Of a stretch of DNA of 64,000 nt, positions 50,507 through 59,780 are shown in pieces (position 1 is the stretch's first letter; every line of letters begins with the position of its first letter). Origin of the DNA: Bacillus_BD oryzisoli_A. GTDB taxonomy: Bacteria > Bacillota > Bacilli > Bacillales > Cytobacillaceae. The stretch covers positions 1,240,001 to 1,304,000 of the forward strand of contig NZ_JBHZRC010000001.1 in NCBI RefSeq assembly GCF_043641075.1. Reading direction: 5' to 3'. The notes beneath the pieces were generated by a model that saw only the letters and a program-made list of their open reading frames with translations, ran no database searches and was not told the DNA's origin. Made by a program: the position numbers and the translations under genes.

Positions 50507-51211
50507 CTATTTATTTTGTTTTTTTCCAATATGGACAGCAGCTGCCCCGCCTGTATATGGCTTATAGGAAACCTCTACTAATCCAGCAGTTCTAAACATA
50601 TTTGCCAGCTCTTTCATGCCTGGAAAGCTTCGGGCAGATTCCTGAAGCCAAGAATATTCCTGGTAGCTTTTTGCAAATAACTTTCCAAATAAAGGCATAA
50701 TAAAACGGAAGTAAAAATAATATAATTGCTTAAAGCCAAATAATGTCGGCTGCGATGTTTCAAGACATACAACCATCCCTCCGGGTCTCACCACCCGGTG
50801 CATTTCCTTTAATACCTGCATAACATCAGGGACATTTCTTAACCCAAAGCCAATTGTAACATAGTCGAAGGAATTATCAGGAAAAGGCAGTTCCATCGCA
50901 TTCCCATGAACAAGCTCAACCTGCTGCAGGTGACGAACCTTTTCTCTACCTACCTTAAGCATATTCTGACTAAAGTCAAGACCAATGACTTCACCTTCAG
51001 GACCGACCGCTTCAGCAAGAGCGATTGTCCAATCTGCCGTTCCACAACACACATCCAGCGCTTTTGAACCTTTTTGAACATTCATCATTTTCATGATATC
51101 AGAACGCCATTTAACATGCTGTTTAAAACTTATTACCGAATTCATTTTATCATAATGATCGTATATCTTTTCGAAAACATGATGGACCTTTTCTTCTTTT
51201 GTTTGCTGCAT
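50507..51211 (-). CDS. menG: demethylmenaquinone methyltransferase
   Basis: A 234-residue SAM-dependent enzyme, last step of menaquinone synthesis. KALDVCCGTADWTIALAEA and VIGLDFSQNMLKVG form the SAM site; DYVTIGFGLRNVPD is a UbiE/MenG hallmark. The ATG at 51211 follows AGAAGGAT and gives MQQTKEEKV, as in B. subtilis. It lies one base after the hepS end. Confidence 0.95.
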   Translation of the reverse strand: MQQTKEEKVHHVFEKIYDHYDKMNSVISFKQHVKWRSDIMKMMNVQKGSKALDVCCGTADWTIALAEAVGPEGEVIGLDFSQNMLKVGREKVRHLQQVELVHGNAMELPFPDNSFDYVTIGFGLRNVPDVMQVLKEMHRVVRPGGMVVCLETSQPTLFGFKQLYYFYFRFIMPLFGKLFAKSYQEYSWLQESARSFPGMKELANMFRTAGLVEVSYKPYTGGAAAVHIGKKQNK

Positions 51212-51212
51212 G

Positions 51213-52031
51213 TCAGTATCCTTCTTCCACAAATGATTTTTCTCTTGGAGAATGATCCTTGATTATTTTCATCATTCGTTCTTCAAATAACGTATGAAAA
51301 GGTAGAACTTGCTTCATTCCTTTGCTCATCAATTGTATTGAATAGTCAATATAGCTGTCATATAGTTGCATAACATCCTGTTGTTCTGTCGTCTTTTCCC
51401 GTAGATTTTTTGAGAAGAAACGTTCTAATGCATCAAAAACAACAGATGAGCCAGTATCATTATAGCGCTTTTTTTCTTTCATCAGCCGTTTTACTAACAG
51501 CCAATTCGATGCACTTTCATAGCATTCCTTTACTCCGAAGTAGGTTATTAATTTGTCAATTAACGAAAACTCAATCATCTTCACGCTATTCATAATTGTG
51601 TGAAGGTCGTCCTGATCTTTGTGATAAATGAGCACCTTATGTTCATTTATATTTTTAACACCTTCGGATAATTCTTTGATGACATGTACATCCTCTATGC
51701 TTGCCAAAAATTTATAGTACAAACCGCTGTAGTAATCACCGGCAAGAACCGTAAGCTGCCTGACCTTGATATTTTTTTCGTCCACAAGGGTGTTTGTTAC
51801 TTGATCATGTGTATCTAAAGCTACATGCATCAGCATAATGGCTGAAACATATATATCTTTTTCATGCGGGGAAAGTTCGAGTTGATCGACAATAGAAATA
51901 AGAATAAGCAGTTTATCCTCATCAATCACTGGCGGAATAATATATTCACGTAAATAAGGATGGAAAACGTACTTTTCTATCCTTTCCTTTGTATGAGTTA
52001 ATTTTTCTACAATTTCACGCAATCCTATCAC
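51213..52031 (-). CDS. hepS: heptaprenyl diphosphate synthase component I
   Basis: A 272-residue non-catalytic partner of HepT that sets product length. It belongs to the HepS family (ISIVDQLELSPHEKDIYVSA, VRQLTVLAGDYYSGLYYKFL). It lacks Asp-rich catalytic motifs, as expected. The start is probably GTG 52031; a TTG three codons on (52022), better spaced from AAGGGTG, is possible. It lies between mtrB and menG. Confidence 0.9.
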   Translation of the reverse strand: MIGLREIVEKLTHTKERIEKYVFHPYLREYIIPPVIDEDKLLILISIVDQLELSPHEKDIYVSAIMLMHVALDTHDQVTNTLVDEKNIKVRQLTVLAGDYYSGLYYKFLASIEDVHVIKELSEGVKNINEHKVLIYHKDQDDLHTIMNSVKMIEFSLIDKLITYFGVKECYESASNWLLVKRLMKEKKRYNDTGSSVVFDALERFFSKNLREKTTEQQDVMQLYDSYIDYSIQLMSKGMKQVLPFHTLFEERMMKIIKDHSPREKSFVEEGY

Positions 52032-52213
52032 CCTTATTTCCCCAACTTATCTTTCTCGGTTGTCTGGTTACTTTTCAATAATTTGTTTCTTTACAAGATT
52101 AAAAAAGCAATAAGCAGGCCTAATTATATCATAAATGTAAAGATTTTGGCACACTTAAAATGGTCATTTATGTAAATCAATTGTACTTTTCATTCAGTCG
52201 AACGCTAAAATGA

Positions 52214-52465
52214 TCATTTATCGATATGACTATTCTTTCCTTCACTTTCTATGTCACCGTATGCAGTCTTAATCAGTGCCTCTCCACGAACTTTAATAGC
52301 GGAAGTATGCTCTGTAAACTGCGCAATCATAACTTCCCCTCTATCCAATTTCTCAGAATGATGAAATCTAGTATCGGATCCCCTTGTCAATCCAATAACA
52401 TTTACACCATCTTGTTTTGCTTTAATGATTACATATTCGCTCACAGACGCCTTATTTTCATCCAT
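52214..52465 (-). CDS. mtrB: trp RNA-binding attenuation protein TRAP
   Basis: An 83-residue protein almost identical in its core to B. subtilis TRAP: GVNVIGLTRGSDTRFHHSE, DRGEVMIAQFTEHTSAIKV and RGEALIKTAYGD. TRAP forms an 11-subunit ring that binds tryptophan and GAG/UAG repeats to stop trp transcription and translation. RNA-contacting Lys/Lys/Arg positions are conserved or replaced by Arg. The ATG at 52465 follows GAGAGGCGTGA; an ATG seven codons up is also in frame. trp genes are not in this window. Confidence 0.95.
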   Translation of the reverse strand: MDENKASVSEYVIIKAKQDGVNVIGLTRGSDTRFHHSEKLDRGEVMIAQFTEHTSAIKVRGEALIKTAYGDIESEGKNSHIDK

Positions 52466-52553
52466 CGGTTTATCACGCCTCTCCATAAATAATATCCATA
52501 CGTTTAAACTATTCTAATCCATGTTATTTATTCAAACACCCATTGGTATCGGG

Positions 52554-53120
52554 TTAATCTTTTATTAGCGATAGAACCTCTGCCCTTGCCGCAGCATCAT
52601 TTAAAAAAGTGCCCCGGACAGCAGATGTTACCGTTTTGGATCCCGGCTTTTTAACCCCTCGCATGGTCATACACATATGTTCTGCTTCAATCACAACCAT
52701 CACACCATAAGGCTCTAATGTTTCGTGTATGCTGTCTGCAATGGTAGACGTAATTCTTTCCTGCAGCTGCGGTCTTTTGGCAACAGCTTCTACTGCACGG
52801 GCAAGCTTACTTAATCCGGTAACTTTCCCATTGCGTGGTATATAGGCAACATGAGCTTTTCCAAAGAAAGGAACCAAATGATGTTCGCACATGGAATAAA
52901 AAGGTATATCCTTAACTAATACCAATTCTTCATGATCCTCACCAAAGATTGTTTCAAAATGTTCCTTTGGATCCTGATCTAGTCCACTAAATACTTCTTC
53001 ATACATTTTTGCGACCCTTTTCGGGGTATCGAGTAATCCTTCTCGATTTGGGTCTTCACCGATTGCTTCTAGTATTAAACGTACCGCTTCCTCGATTTGG
53101 GTACGATTCACATTTGACAT
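52554..53120 (-). CDS. folE: GTP cyclohydrolase I
   Basis: A 188-residue enzyme that starts folate synthesis (mtrA in B. subtilis). LLDTPKRVAKMYEE, PFYSMCEHHLVPFFGKAHVAY (zinc Cys and His) and VIEAEHMCMTMRGV (the second zinc Cys) are present. GGAGGAAATA precedes the ATG. It precedes mtrB, as usual. Confidence 0.96.
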   Translation of the reverse strand: MSNVNRTQIEEAVRLILEAIGEDPNREGLLDTPKRVAKMYEEVFSGLDQDPKEHFETIFGEDHEELVLVKDIPFYSMCEHHLVPFFGKAHVAYIPRNGKVTGLSKLARAVEAVAKRPQLQERITSTIADSIHETLEPYGVMVVIEAEHMCMTMRGVKKPGSKTVTSAVRGTFLNDAAARAEVLSLIKD

Positions 53121-53350
53121 TTGTATTTCCTCCTAAATTCTATCTTAAAAACTAATCTGTGCACCAAGAAAATACCCTTTTCATTTTATGAAAGCGTATA
53201 TTCCTTATCGTAAGTCTTTTACTCTTTATATTAGCATACTTATTGATTTAATATTAGGGGAAAAATAAGGGGAATAACAAGACAGAGAAGTTGTTTTGCA
53301 ATTAGGAAAGATAGGCAGCCGATCTACTATTGATAAATCGTTCCATTCAT

Positions 53351-53383
53351 ATAAAGAACCGCGAATTTCTCGCGGTTCTTTAT
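53351..53383 (-). terminator. hbs terminator
   Basis: A 13-bp stem ATAAAGAACCGCG/CGCGGTTCTTTAT with a 7-nt loop, starting 15 bases past the hbs stop. Confidence 0.82.
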
Positions 53384-53398
53384 AAGCACTTTATGTAA

Positions 53399-53671
53399 TT
53401 ATTTAACTGCATCTTTAAGCGCTTTACCTGGTTTAAATGCAGGAACTTTGCTTGCAGCAATTTCGATTTCATCACCAGTTTGAGGATTACGTCCTTTACG
53501 AGCAGCACGCTCACGAACCTCAAAGTTTCCAAAACCAATTAGTTGTACTTTATCTCCATCTTTTAATGCATTTAAGATAGAATCAAAAACGGCATCAACT
53601 GCTTTAGTTGCATCCTTTTTTGAAAGCTCGCTTGCTTCAGCAACTGCGTTAATAAGTTCTGTTTTGTTCAT
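53399..53671 (-). CDS. hbs: DNA-binding protein HU
   Basis: A 90-residue histone-like protein that bends and packs DNA as a dimer. The signature is GFGNFEVRERAARKGRNPQT, with the beta-arm RNPQTGDEIEIAASKVPAF. The ATG at 53671 follows GGAGGAGGTG; a start three codons upstream is unlikely. It has its own promoter and a strong terminator. Confidence 0.97.
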   Translation of the reverse strand: MNKTELINAVAEASELSKKDATKAVDAVFDSILNALKDGDKVQLIGFGNFEVRERAARKGRNPQTGDEIEIAASKVPAFKPGKALKDAVK

Positions 53672-53784
53672 GCCAGTCACCTCCTCCCAAGATTACCTAA
53701 ACTTTCTAAATTGTTTCTTACATACATTTGTAAACAAAATATGCCATTTCTATACGTTGCGGCTTATTTTTTATAACAAGCCTA

Positions 53785-53813
53785 ATCTTAAATCAACGAA
53801 TAGAATATTTCAA
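53785..53813 (-). promoter_or_regulatory. sigma-A promoter of hbs
   Basis: On the minus strand TTGAAA (53808-53813) and TAAGAT (53785-53790) are separated by exactly 17 bases. The leader would be about 105 bases. In the remaining 53814-54075 I see no gene or named element. Confidence 0.5.
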
Positions 53814-54075
53814 CTGTTTTTTGGCAAAAAGTCCTTTATTTACAAGGGTTAGAGCATGAATAACAGTAATTCTGATAAAAGGTTATCATAATCATATACG
53901 GTTAGCAAGAAAAATTCTTATCATGCACATACTCTTTGATATTTATGACAAATATTCGAAAAAAGATTATGAATTGTTGCTATTCCTCTAACAAGTATGG
54001 CCATGAACAAGCAGATACAAACCCTTATTATTCCATGGGTCACGCGGTTTCAATTGAGTATTTGACAAAAAAAGA

Positions 54076-54093
54076 ACTCTCTAAGAAGAGAGT
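54076..54093 (-). terminator. spoIVA terminator
   Basis: A 7-bp stem ACTCTCT/AGAGAGT with an AAGA loop, followed on the minus strand by TTCTTTTTTT. It starts two bases after the spoIVA stop codon. Confidence 0.8.
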
Positions 54094-54095
54094 CC

Positions 54096-55574
54096 TTACA
54101 GGATTATCGCAATTAAACCGCCTGAGCCTTCATTTATAATTCGTTCGAGGGTTTCTTTTAATTTATAACGGGCATTTTCAGGCATTAATGATAATTTCGC
54201 CTGAATACCCTCCCTAACAATCGAGCTTAAGCTTCTGCCAAATATATCTGAACTCCAAATGGATAATGGATCATCTTCAAAATCCTGCATTAAGTATCGA
54301 ACAAGTTCTTCACTTTGCTTTTCCGTTCCGATAATTGGAGCAAATTCGCTTTCTACATCCACTTTAATCATATGGATAGATGGTGCAACCGCCTTTAACC
54401 TCACACCAAACCGGGAGCCCTGGCGGATGATTTCCGGTTCATCCAGACTCATGTCTGCAAGTGAAGGTGCCGCAATCCCATAGCCTGTTTGTTTAACCAT
54501 TTTCAGCGCTTCAGCCACTACATCATATTCAGCTTTTGCATGGGCAAAATCCTGCATTAATTCAAGCAGATGATCCTTTCCACGAATTTCTACACCGACA
54601 ATCTCTTTTAAAATATCATCATATAAATCATCTGGTGCATATAAATCAATCTCCGCAACGCCCTGCCCCATTTCAATTCCCGCAAGACTTGCCCGATCGA
54701 TAAATTCAAAATCGCTAAAGTGATGAACTACTCTATCTACATCGCGAAGCCGTTTAATATCTTTAACCGTTTCTTTCACAGCCTCCTGGTAGCTTTCACG
54801 TAACCAATGATTTTCTCGCAATACCATAACCCAGCTCGGAAGATTCACATTTACCTCAAGGACCGGGAACTCATACAAGGCTTCTCTCATCACACTAAGA
54901 ACATCTGATTCTCTCATTCCTTCTACACTCATCGCTAACACTGGAATATCGTATTTCTCAGACAGCTCTTCACGTAGACTTTCCGTATTTGGATGATGCG
55001 GCTGAACACTATTGATAATCATGATAAATGGTTTTCCAACCTCTTTAAGCTCATTTATGACCCGCTCTTCCGCTTCAATATAATTGCTCCTTGGTATCTC
55101 GCCTATTGTTCCATCTGTTGTAATCACAACACCAATGGTGGAATGCTCTTGAATAACCTTTCTTGTGCCTATTTCCGCTGCTTCATGGAATGGGATTGGT
55201 TCCTCATACCATGGAGTTGTAATCATTCGGGGACCATTTTCATCCTCATAGCCCTTGGCTCCTGGCACTGTATAACCCACACAATCAACCAAGCGGATAT
55301 TTACATCTAACCCCTCTCCAACATGAACGGTTGCAGCTTGATTTGGTACAAATTTCGGCTCTGTAGTCATAATCGTTTTCCCAGCTGCACTTTGAGGTAA
55401 CTCATCTTGGGTACGAGCGCGTTCGGCTTCATTATTCATGTTTGGCAATACAACCAATTCCATAAATTTTTTAATAAAAGTGGATTTCCCTGTACGAACT
55501 GCACCAACCACTCCAAAATAAATATCACCGCCCGTTCTCTCGGCAATATCCTTAAAAATATCTACCTTTTCCAA
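54096..55574 (-). CDS. spoIVA: stage IV sporulation protein A (spore coat morphogenetic ATPase)
   Basis: A 492-residue ATPase that polymerises on the forespore surface as the base of the coat, anchored by SpoVM. Walker A is GAVRTGKST (24-32); the TRAFAC-like ATPase region is followed by a middle domain and the conserved C-terminus ending GSGGLIAIIL. It is equal in length to B. subtilis SpoIVA and nearly the same throughout. The start is a TTG (55574) with GGGAGGGGATC upstream. A sigma-E-like promoter lies about 70 bases upstream. Confidence 0.97.
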   Translation of the reverse strand: MEKVDIFKDIAERTGGDIYFGVVGAVRTGKSTFIKKFMELVVLPNMNNEAERARTQDELPQSAAGKTIMTTEPKFVPNQAATVHVGEGLDVNIRLVDCVGYTVPGAKGYEDENGPRMITTPWYEEPIPFHEAAEIGTRKVIQEHSTIGVVITTDGTIGEIPRSNYIEAEERVINELKEVGKPFIMIINSVQPHHPNTESLREELSEKYDIPVLAMSVEGMRESDVLSVMREALYEFPVLEVNVNLPSWVMVLRENHWLRESYQEAVKETVKDIKRLRDVDRVVHHFSDFEFIDRASLAGIEMGQGVAEIDLYAPDDLYDDILKEIVGVEIRGKDHLLELMQDFAHAKAEYDVVAEALKMVKQTGYGIAAPSLADMSLDEPEIIRQGSRFGVRLKAVAPSIHMIKVDVESEFAPIIGTEKQSEELVRYLMQDFEDDPLSIWSSDIFGRSLSSIVREGIQAKLSLMPENARYKLKETLERIINEGSGGLIAIIL

Positions 55575-55642
55575 GTGATCCCCTCCCGAATCCCTGCGTT
55601 AGTGGATAGTTATTATCCTATTAATTATTTTATGACAATATA

Positions 55643-55673
55643 TATTTATGATGTTGTCCTACATCAATATGAC
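55643..55673 (-). promoter_or_regulatory. sigma-E-like promoter of spoIVA
   Basis: On the minus strand GTCATATT (55666-55673), the sigma-E -35 consensus, lies 15 bases before CATAAATA (55643-55650), near the CATACAAT -10 consensus. A second -10-like CATAAAAT lies at 55627-55634. spoIVA is sigma-E dependent in B. subtilis. Confidence 0.55.
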
Positions 55674-55849
55674 AGTTTTATATTTTTTAACCTCCTTGCG
55701 ATAAAATTTACTAGTTTTCCTGCACTCTTATTGACTCATTCCTCTTAAAGAAGAAGAAGTTTTTGCATACACATAGCAGTAAAGGATACGTTCATTGCTG
55801 AAATGAGTAGAATGGTTTCTTTGTCTTTTAAAACTGAGGGAATAAAAAT

Positions 55850-55885
55850 ACCCTTCTCCTACAATATATTTTGTAAAAGAAGGGT
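55850..55885 (-). terminator. yphF terminator
   Basis: An ACCCTTCT/AGAAGGGT outer stem (55850-55857 with 55878-55885) with further inner pairing, followed on the minus strand by TATTTTTATT. The other bases of the spoIVA-yphF gap hold only the spoIVA promoter region. Confidence 0.7.
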
Positions 55886-55890
55886 TATGA

Positions 55891-56607
55891 CTAATTCGTT
55901 AACAAAAAGATAGGCTCTTTCCTTTCACTGTCTATTGTATAGGGTAATGAATAGGCTGGAACAAATACGGAGTCCTTAAGTAAAATATCGCGAATATCTT
56001 CACCAGACTGGTACTCAGTTTCTCCTTTTCTCAACGCATCAGCTAAATCCATACGGTAATCAACATATATTTCAGCCTGCCCATTAATCACAAATGGAAG
56101 TTTTTTATTCGTATATGGACTAGCCACAAACGGTTCCTCCTCATACCCGAGCTTTTCATAATCAAGGGTGTATACACCCTCTGCTACTTTCTCTTTATAT
56201 GGAGGATAGCCTTGAACTTTAATTCGCATATTCAATTCACTAATCAATTCAGAAACCCTTAGATCAAATATTTTCACCGTTGGGTCATTTTCTGCATTAA
56301 CGATTACGTATTGAAATACACCACCACTTTCAAAGGCATTTCCCGGAGGTTCTGCCATATACTTTGGAGCAATTTTTTTAAAATCAATTAGATATTTTTG
56401 ATAAATAGGAGTTGTCTCTTCAGAATTCTTTATTGGTAAAATTCCTCCGTTTTCATCCTTAAATTGTGTTACAGCCGCTTGTACTGATTCAACCTGATCT
56501 TGATAAGGCACTTGATTCTGTGCGAGCTTGTCCTCAGGATACATACACCCTGATAACATCACCATGACGAATACACTCAACAAAAAAACGACAAAACTTC
56601 TTTTCAT
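55891..56607 (-). CDS. yphF: lipoprotein YphF
   Basis: A 238-residue predicted lipoprotein. The signal peptide ends in the lipobox LSGC with Cys21 as lipid attachment site. The mature part (ESVQAAVTQFKDENGGILPI, YTNKKLPFVINGQAEIYVDY) matches YphF of Bacillus. The function is unknown. It lies between yphE and spoIVA, as in B. subtilis. The ribosome binding site (AGGGTTGAT) is fair. Confidence 0.85.
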   Translation of the reverse strand: MKRSFVVFLLSVFVMVMLSGCMYPEDKLAQNQVPYQDQVESVQAAVTQFKDENGGILPIKNSEETTPIYQKYLIDFKKIAPKYMAEPPGNAFESGGVFQYVIVNAENDPTVKIFDLRVSELISELNMRIKVQGYPPYKEKVAEGVYTLDYEKLGYEEEPFVASPYTNKKLPFVINGQAEIYVDYRMDLADALRKGETEYQSGEDIRDILLKDSVFVPAYSLPYTIDSERKEPIFLLTN

Positions 56608-56634
56608 ATTATCAACCCTTTAAGTCTAAGAACT

Positions 56635-56838
56635 TTATGCATCTGTTGGTCCACTAAATACAACTAAAAACATGATAAGGCCAGATAACGCTAATAACAT
56701 GTACGCAACTACAGCAGAAATAGCTTTTAGAACACCTTGTTTTAATTTATATCGGCTTAGAAAAATTAAAACAATAGAAACAAACATAAACCCCATTGAA
56801 GTAAGGGAAATCCACATCTTCATTAACGCAGGTGACAT
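56635..56838 (-). CDS. yphE: YphE family membrane protein (DUF2768)
   Basis: A 67-residue protein with two membrane segments (MWISLTSMGFMFVSIVLIFL and LKAISAVVAYMLLALSGLIM) separated by a short basic loop. The DUF2768 family is found in sporulating Bacillus next to yphF. Function unknown. The ATG at 56838 follows AAAGGAG by eight bases; a GTG three codons upstream is possible. Confidence 0.82.
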   Translation of the reverse strand: MSPALMKMWISLTSMGFMFVSIVLIFLSRYKLKQGVLKAISAVVAYMLLALSGLIMFLVVFSGPTDA

Positions 56839-56936
56839 CGTATCCACTCCTTTATTCGAGAAGTATTATATCACAAGAACGAATTATTTTTATATATTTT
56901 TAGTTTTTTCTGTAATTTTAATAAAAGAAAAAAAGA

Positions 56937-56972
56937 CCTGCATAAAGAATTGGGGCAAATTCTTTATGCAGG
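56937..56972 (-). terminator. gpsA terminator
   Basis: A 15-bp perfect stem (56937-56951 with 56958-56972) with a GGGGCA loop, followed on the minus strand by TCTTTTTTTCTTTT. It ends the der-gpsA unit; it lies 120 bases past the gpsA stop. Confidence 0.85.
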
Positions 56973-57093
56973 CTCTACTAGTGACTAAATGAAACCCACA
57001 CACGCTTGTTCAATACACTAGGTTGCTTCGATTGCATTTTATTCGAGGCCAAGACGATTCGTATCCTCGAACGCCTAAAGAAGTGAAATATTA

Positions 57094-58149
57094 TTATTCG
57101 TCTTGTAAACGTCCAACAAGAACATTTGCTAAATCTTCCATTTCATGTGTTTTCATTCTTCCCATTAAGGAATCAACCGCATCCTTGGCATCTACTCCGT
57201 TAAACAATACATCATAAAGAGCGTTTGCAATTGGCATATTTACATGATATTTCTGCGCTAACTGAAATGCTGCTTTTGTCGTTCTGACCCCTTCTACAAC
57301 CATTCCCATATTATCCAGTACTTCCTGCAGGTTTTTACCTTTTCCTAACAGGTTTCCGGCACGCCAATTTCGTGAGTGGACACTTGTACACGTAACAATC
57401 AAATCACCAATCCCTGCTAAACCAGAAAAGGTCAAGGGACTTGCGCCCATTTTGGTTCCAAGTCGGGAAATTTCTGCAAGACCCCTCGTCATTAAGGCTG
57501 CCTTTGCATTATCACCATAACCGAGACCATCTGAAATACCTGCAGCAAGTGCAATAATATTTTTCAATGCTCCGCCTATTTCAACCCCGACAATATCTGG
57601 GTTCGTATAGACTCGGAAATGATGATTAATAAATAAATCTTGAATTTGTTCCGCTGCCTCCATATCCTTTGAGGAAACCGCAACTGTTGTAGGCTGCCTA
57701 ACACTTACTTCCTCCGCATGACTTGGGCCGGATAACACAACTATATTACTGATTAAATGCGGCGGCATTTCTTGCTCAATCATCTCTGAGATTCTTAGTA
57801 ATGTATCAGGTTCAATCCCTTTGCTTACATGGACAATGGTAAGCGGTCCACTCTGTATTTCACTAATATTTCTTAATACTTCACGAATCGCTTTCGTTGG
57901 AACTGCAAGCACCATAATGTCCACTTCGGACAAAGCTTCAGCCAAGCTGGAATATCCAATAATAGAATCCTGCAGGACCACTTCCGGAAGATATTTTTTA
58001 TTTGTATGGAGTGTATTGATTTCTTCTATTTGAGCAGATTTATGCCCCCATAACCGAACTTCATGTCCGTTATCAGCAAGTACCATTGCCAAAGCAGTTC
58101 CCCAGCTTCCTGCTCCAATAACTGCTACCTTTTCATGTTTACGCTGCAT
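57094..58149 (-). CDS. gpsA: NAD(P)-dependent glycerol-3-phosphate dehydrogenase
   Basis: A 351-residue enzyme that makes sn-glycerol 3-phosphate for phospholipids. The nucleotide-binding loop is GAGSWGTALA (12-21). VVLSGPSHAEEV, VGVEIGGALKNIIALAAGI (catalytic Lys) and GLAGIGDLIVTCTS are conserved. It lies 25 bases after der, as in B. subtilis. The ribosome binding site is weak (TGTGAGC). Confidence 0.95.
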   Translation of the reverse strand: MQRKHEKVAVIGAGSWGTALAMVLADNGHEVRLWGHKSAQIEEINTLHTNKKYLPEVVLQDSIIGYSSLAEALSEVDIMVLAVPTKAIREVLRNISEIQSGPLTIVHVSKGIEPDTLLRISEMIEQEMPPHLISNIVVLSGPSHAEEVSVRQPTTVAVSSKDMEAAEQIQDLFINHHFRVYTNPDIVGVEIGGALKNIIALAAGISDGLGYGDNAKAALMTRGLAEISRLGTKMGASPLTFSGLAGIGDLIVTCTSVHSRNWRAGNLLGKGKNLQEVLDNMGMVVEGVRTTKAAFQLAQKYHVNMPIANALYDVLFNGVDAKDAVDSLMGRMKTHEMEDLANVLVGRLQDE

Positions 58150-58174
58150 ATGCTCACAACCTTTAGATCAGTTT

Positions 58175-59485
58175 TTACTTTCTTTCACGAGGGTAAATTT
58201 TGATCGGCGTCCCTTCAAAGCCAAATGCATCCCTGATTCGATTCTCCAAGAATCGTTCATAAGAAAAATGAAGTAATTCAGGTTCATTTACAAAAACAAC
58301 AAAAGTTGGGGGCTTTACAGCAACTTGAGTCGTATAATAAATCTTCAAACGTCTTCCTTTATCTGTAGGAGTCGGATTCATTGCAACAGCATCCATAATA
58401 ACATCATTCAGAATACTTGTTTCGACTCGTCTAGCATGATTTTCACTCGCTAAATCAATCATTGGCATTAATGTATGAATCCGTTTTTTCGTTTTAGCTG
58501 ACAAGAATACAATCGGTGCATAATCCAAGAACAGAAAATGTTCACGAATTTTCTGTTCAAAATCTTTCATTGTTTTTTCGTCTTTTTCAACAGCATCCCA
58601 TTTATTCACAACAATTACTACAGCCCGTCCTGCTTCATGGGCATAACCGGCAATTTTTTTATCCTGCTCAATAATCCCTTCCTCTGCATTGATAACGACA
58701 AGGACTACATCGGATCGTTCAATGGCACGTAAGGCACGTAAAACACTGTATTTCTCCGTTGTTTCATAAACCTTACCCTTTTTCCTCATCCCAGCAGTAT
58801 CAATGATGACATATTTCTGTCCGTTATAGGTTACAGAGGAATCAATTGCATCTCGTGTTGTTCCAGATATGTCACTGACAATTACACGCTCTTCACCCAA
58901 AATGGCATTAACCAGTGATGACTTTCCTACATTCGGTCGGCCAATTAAAGAAAAACAGATGGTATCATCTTCATAATCCTTTGTGTCTCTTTTTGGAAAA
59001 TGCTTAGCCGCTTCATCCAATAAATCCCCCAAACCTAGCCCATGGGATCCAGAGATAGGAAATGGTTCCCCGAAGCCTAATGCATAAAAATCATAAATTT
59101 GATCACGCATTTCAGGATTGTCAATTTTATTCACAGCTAAAACAACAGGTTTTTTTGCTTTATATAGAATTTTCGCTACCTCTTCATCTGCTGAGGTAAC
59201 CCCTTCTCTTCCATTAGTCAAAAAGATAATCACATCTGCCTCATCAATAGCTATTTCAGCCTGTTGACGAATTTGTTCTAAAAAGGGCTCATCCCCGAGA
59301 TCGATACCACCTGTATCAATAATATTAAAATCATGATTTAACCACTCACCAGAGCTGTATATTCGATCTCTTGTTACACCCGGGATATCTTCTACAATCG
59401 AGATTCGCTCACCGACGATTCGGTTAAAAATAGTGGATTTACCAACGTTCGGACGTCCCACAATGGCAATAACCGGCTTTACCAT
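58175..59485 (-). CDS. der: ribosome biogenesis GTPase Der (EngA)
   Basis: A 436-residue protein with two GTPase domains and a C-terminal KH-like domain; needed for 50S assembly. Both P-loops read GRPNVGKS (about 9-16 and 182-189); NKID and NKWD are the G4 motifs. The ATG at 59485 follows GGAGGGTG; an ATG three codons up is less well placed. It has the length of B. subtilis Der. Confidence 0.97.
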   Translation of the reverse strand: MVKPVIAIVGRPNVGKSTIFNRIVGERISIVEDIPGVTRDRIYSSGEWLNHDFNIIDTGGIDLGDEPFLEQIRQQAEIAIDEADVIIFLTNGREGVTSADEEVAKILYKAKKPVVLAVNKIDNPEMRDQIYDFYALGFGEPFPISGSHGLGLGDLLDEAAKHFPKRDTKDYEDDTICFSLIGRPNVGKSSLVNAILGEERVIVSDISGTTRDAIDSSVTYNGQKYVIIDTAGMRKKGKVYETTEKYSVLRALRAIERSDVVLVVINAEEGIIEQDKKIAGYAHEAGRAVVIVVNKWDAVEKDEKTMKDFEQKIREHFLFLDYAPIVFLSAKTKKRIHTLMPMIDLASENHARRVETSILNDVIMDAVAMNPTPTDKGRRLKIYYTTQVAVKPPTFVVFVNEPELLHFSYERFLENRIRDAFGFEGTPIKIYPRERK

Positions 59486-59594
59486 AAATATCACCCTCCT
59501 CTATATGTTAAACTCCTATTTTTATGTATCGGAATATATTTCCATTAATTAGACAGGCTTAACTTTACTAGTTTATCAAAGGAAAAGTGTAATA

Positions 59595-59780
59595 TCAATG
59601 TTTCACAATGATATAGACTTCATCTGTTATAGCATGTGCAATCCCATCCAGTATCGCTTCTAGATTTGCTGCATAATAATCCATTTCTTCTTTATTTTCG
59701 CAAACAAACACAGTTGCCCCACTTGGTACTCTTTTCGGGTTTGTTGTAACCACGGCCAGAATATATTTTTCAATATTCAT
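59595..59780 (-). CDS. capping complex subunit for YIEGIA
   Basis: A 61-residue protein (MNIEKYILAVVTTNPKRVPS... ITDEVYIIVKH) of the family named as a capping subunit for YIEGIA proteins, always encoded with them in sporulating Bacilli. Its ATG overlaps the stop of the YIEGIA gene (ATGA). No membrane segment is evident. The biochemical role is not established. Confidence 0.75.
   Translation of the reverse strand: MNIEKYILAVVTTNPKRVPSGATVFVCENKEEMDYYAANLEAILDGIAHAITDEVYIIVKH

Noticed and set aside
53936..54139. 67-codon plus-strand frame between hbs and spoIVA
   Set aside because: The ribosome binding site is poor, it runs through the spoIVA terminator into the gene end, and the sequence resembles no family I know.
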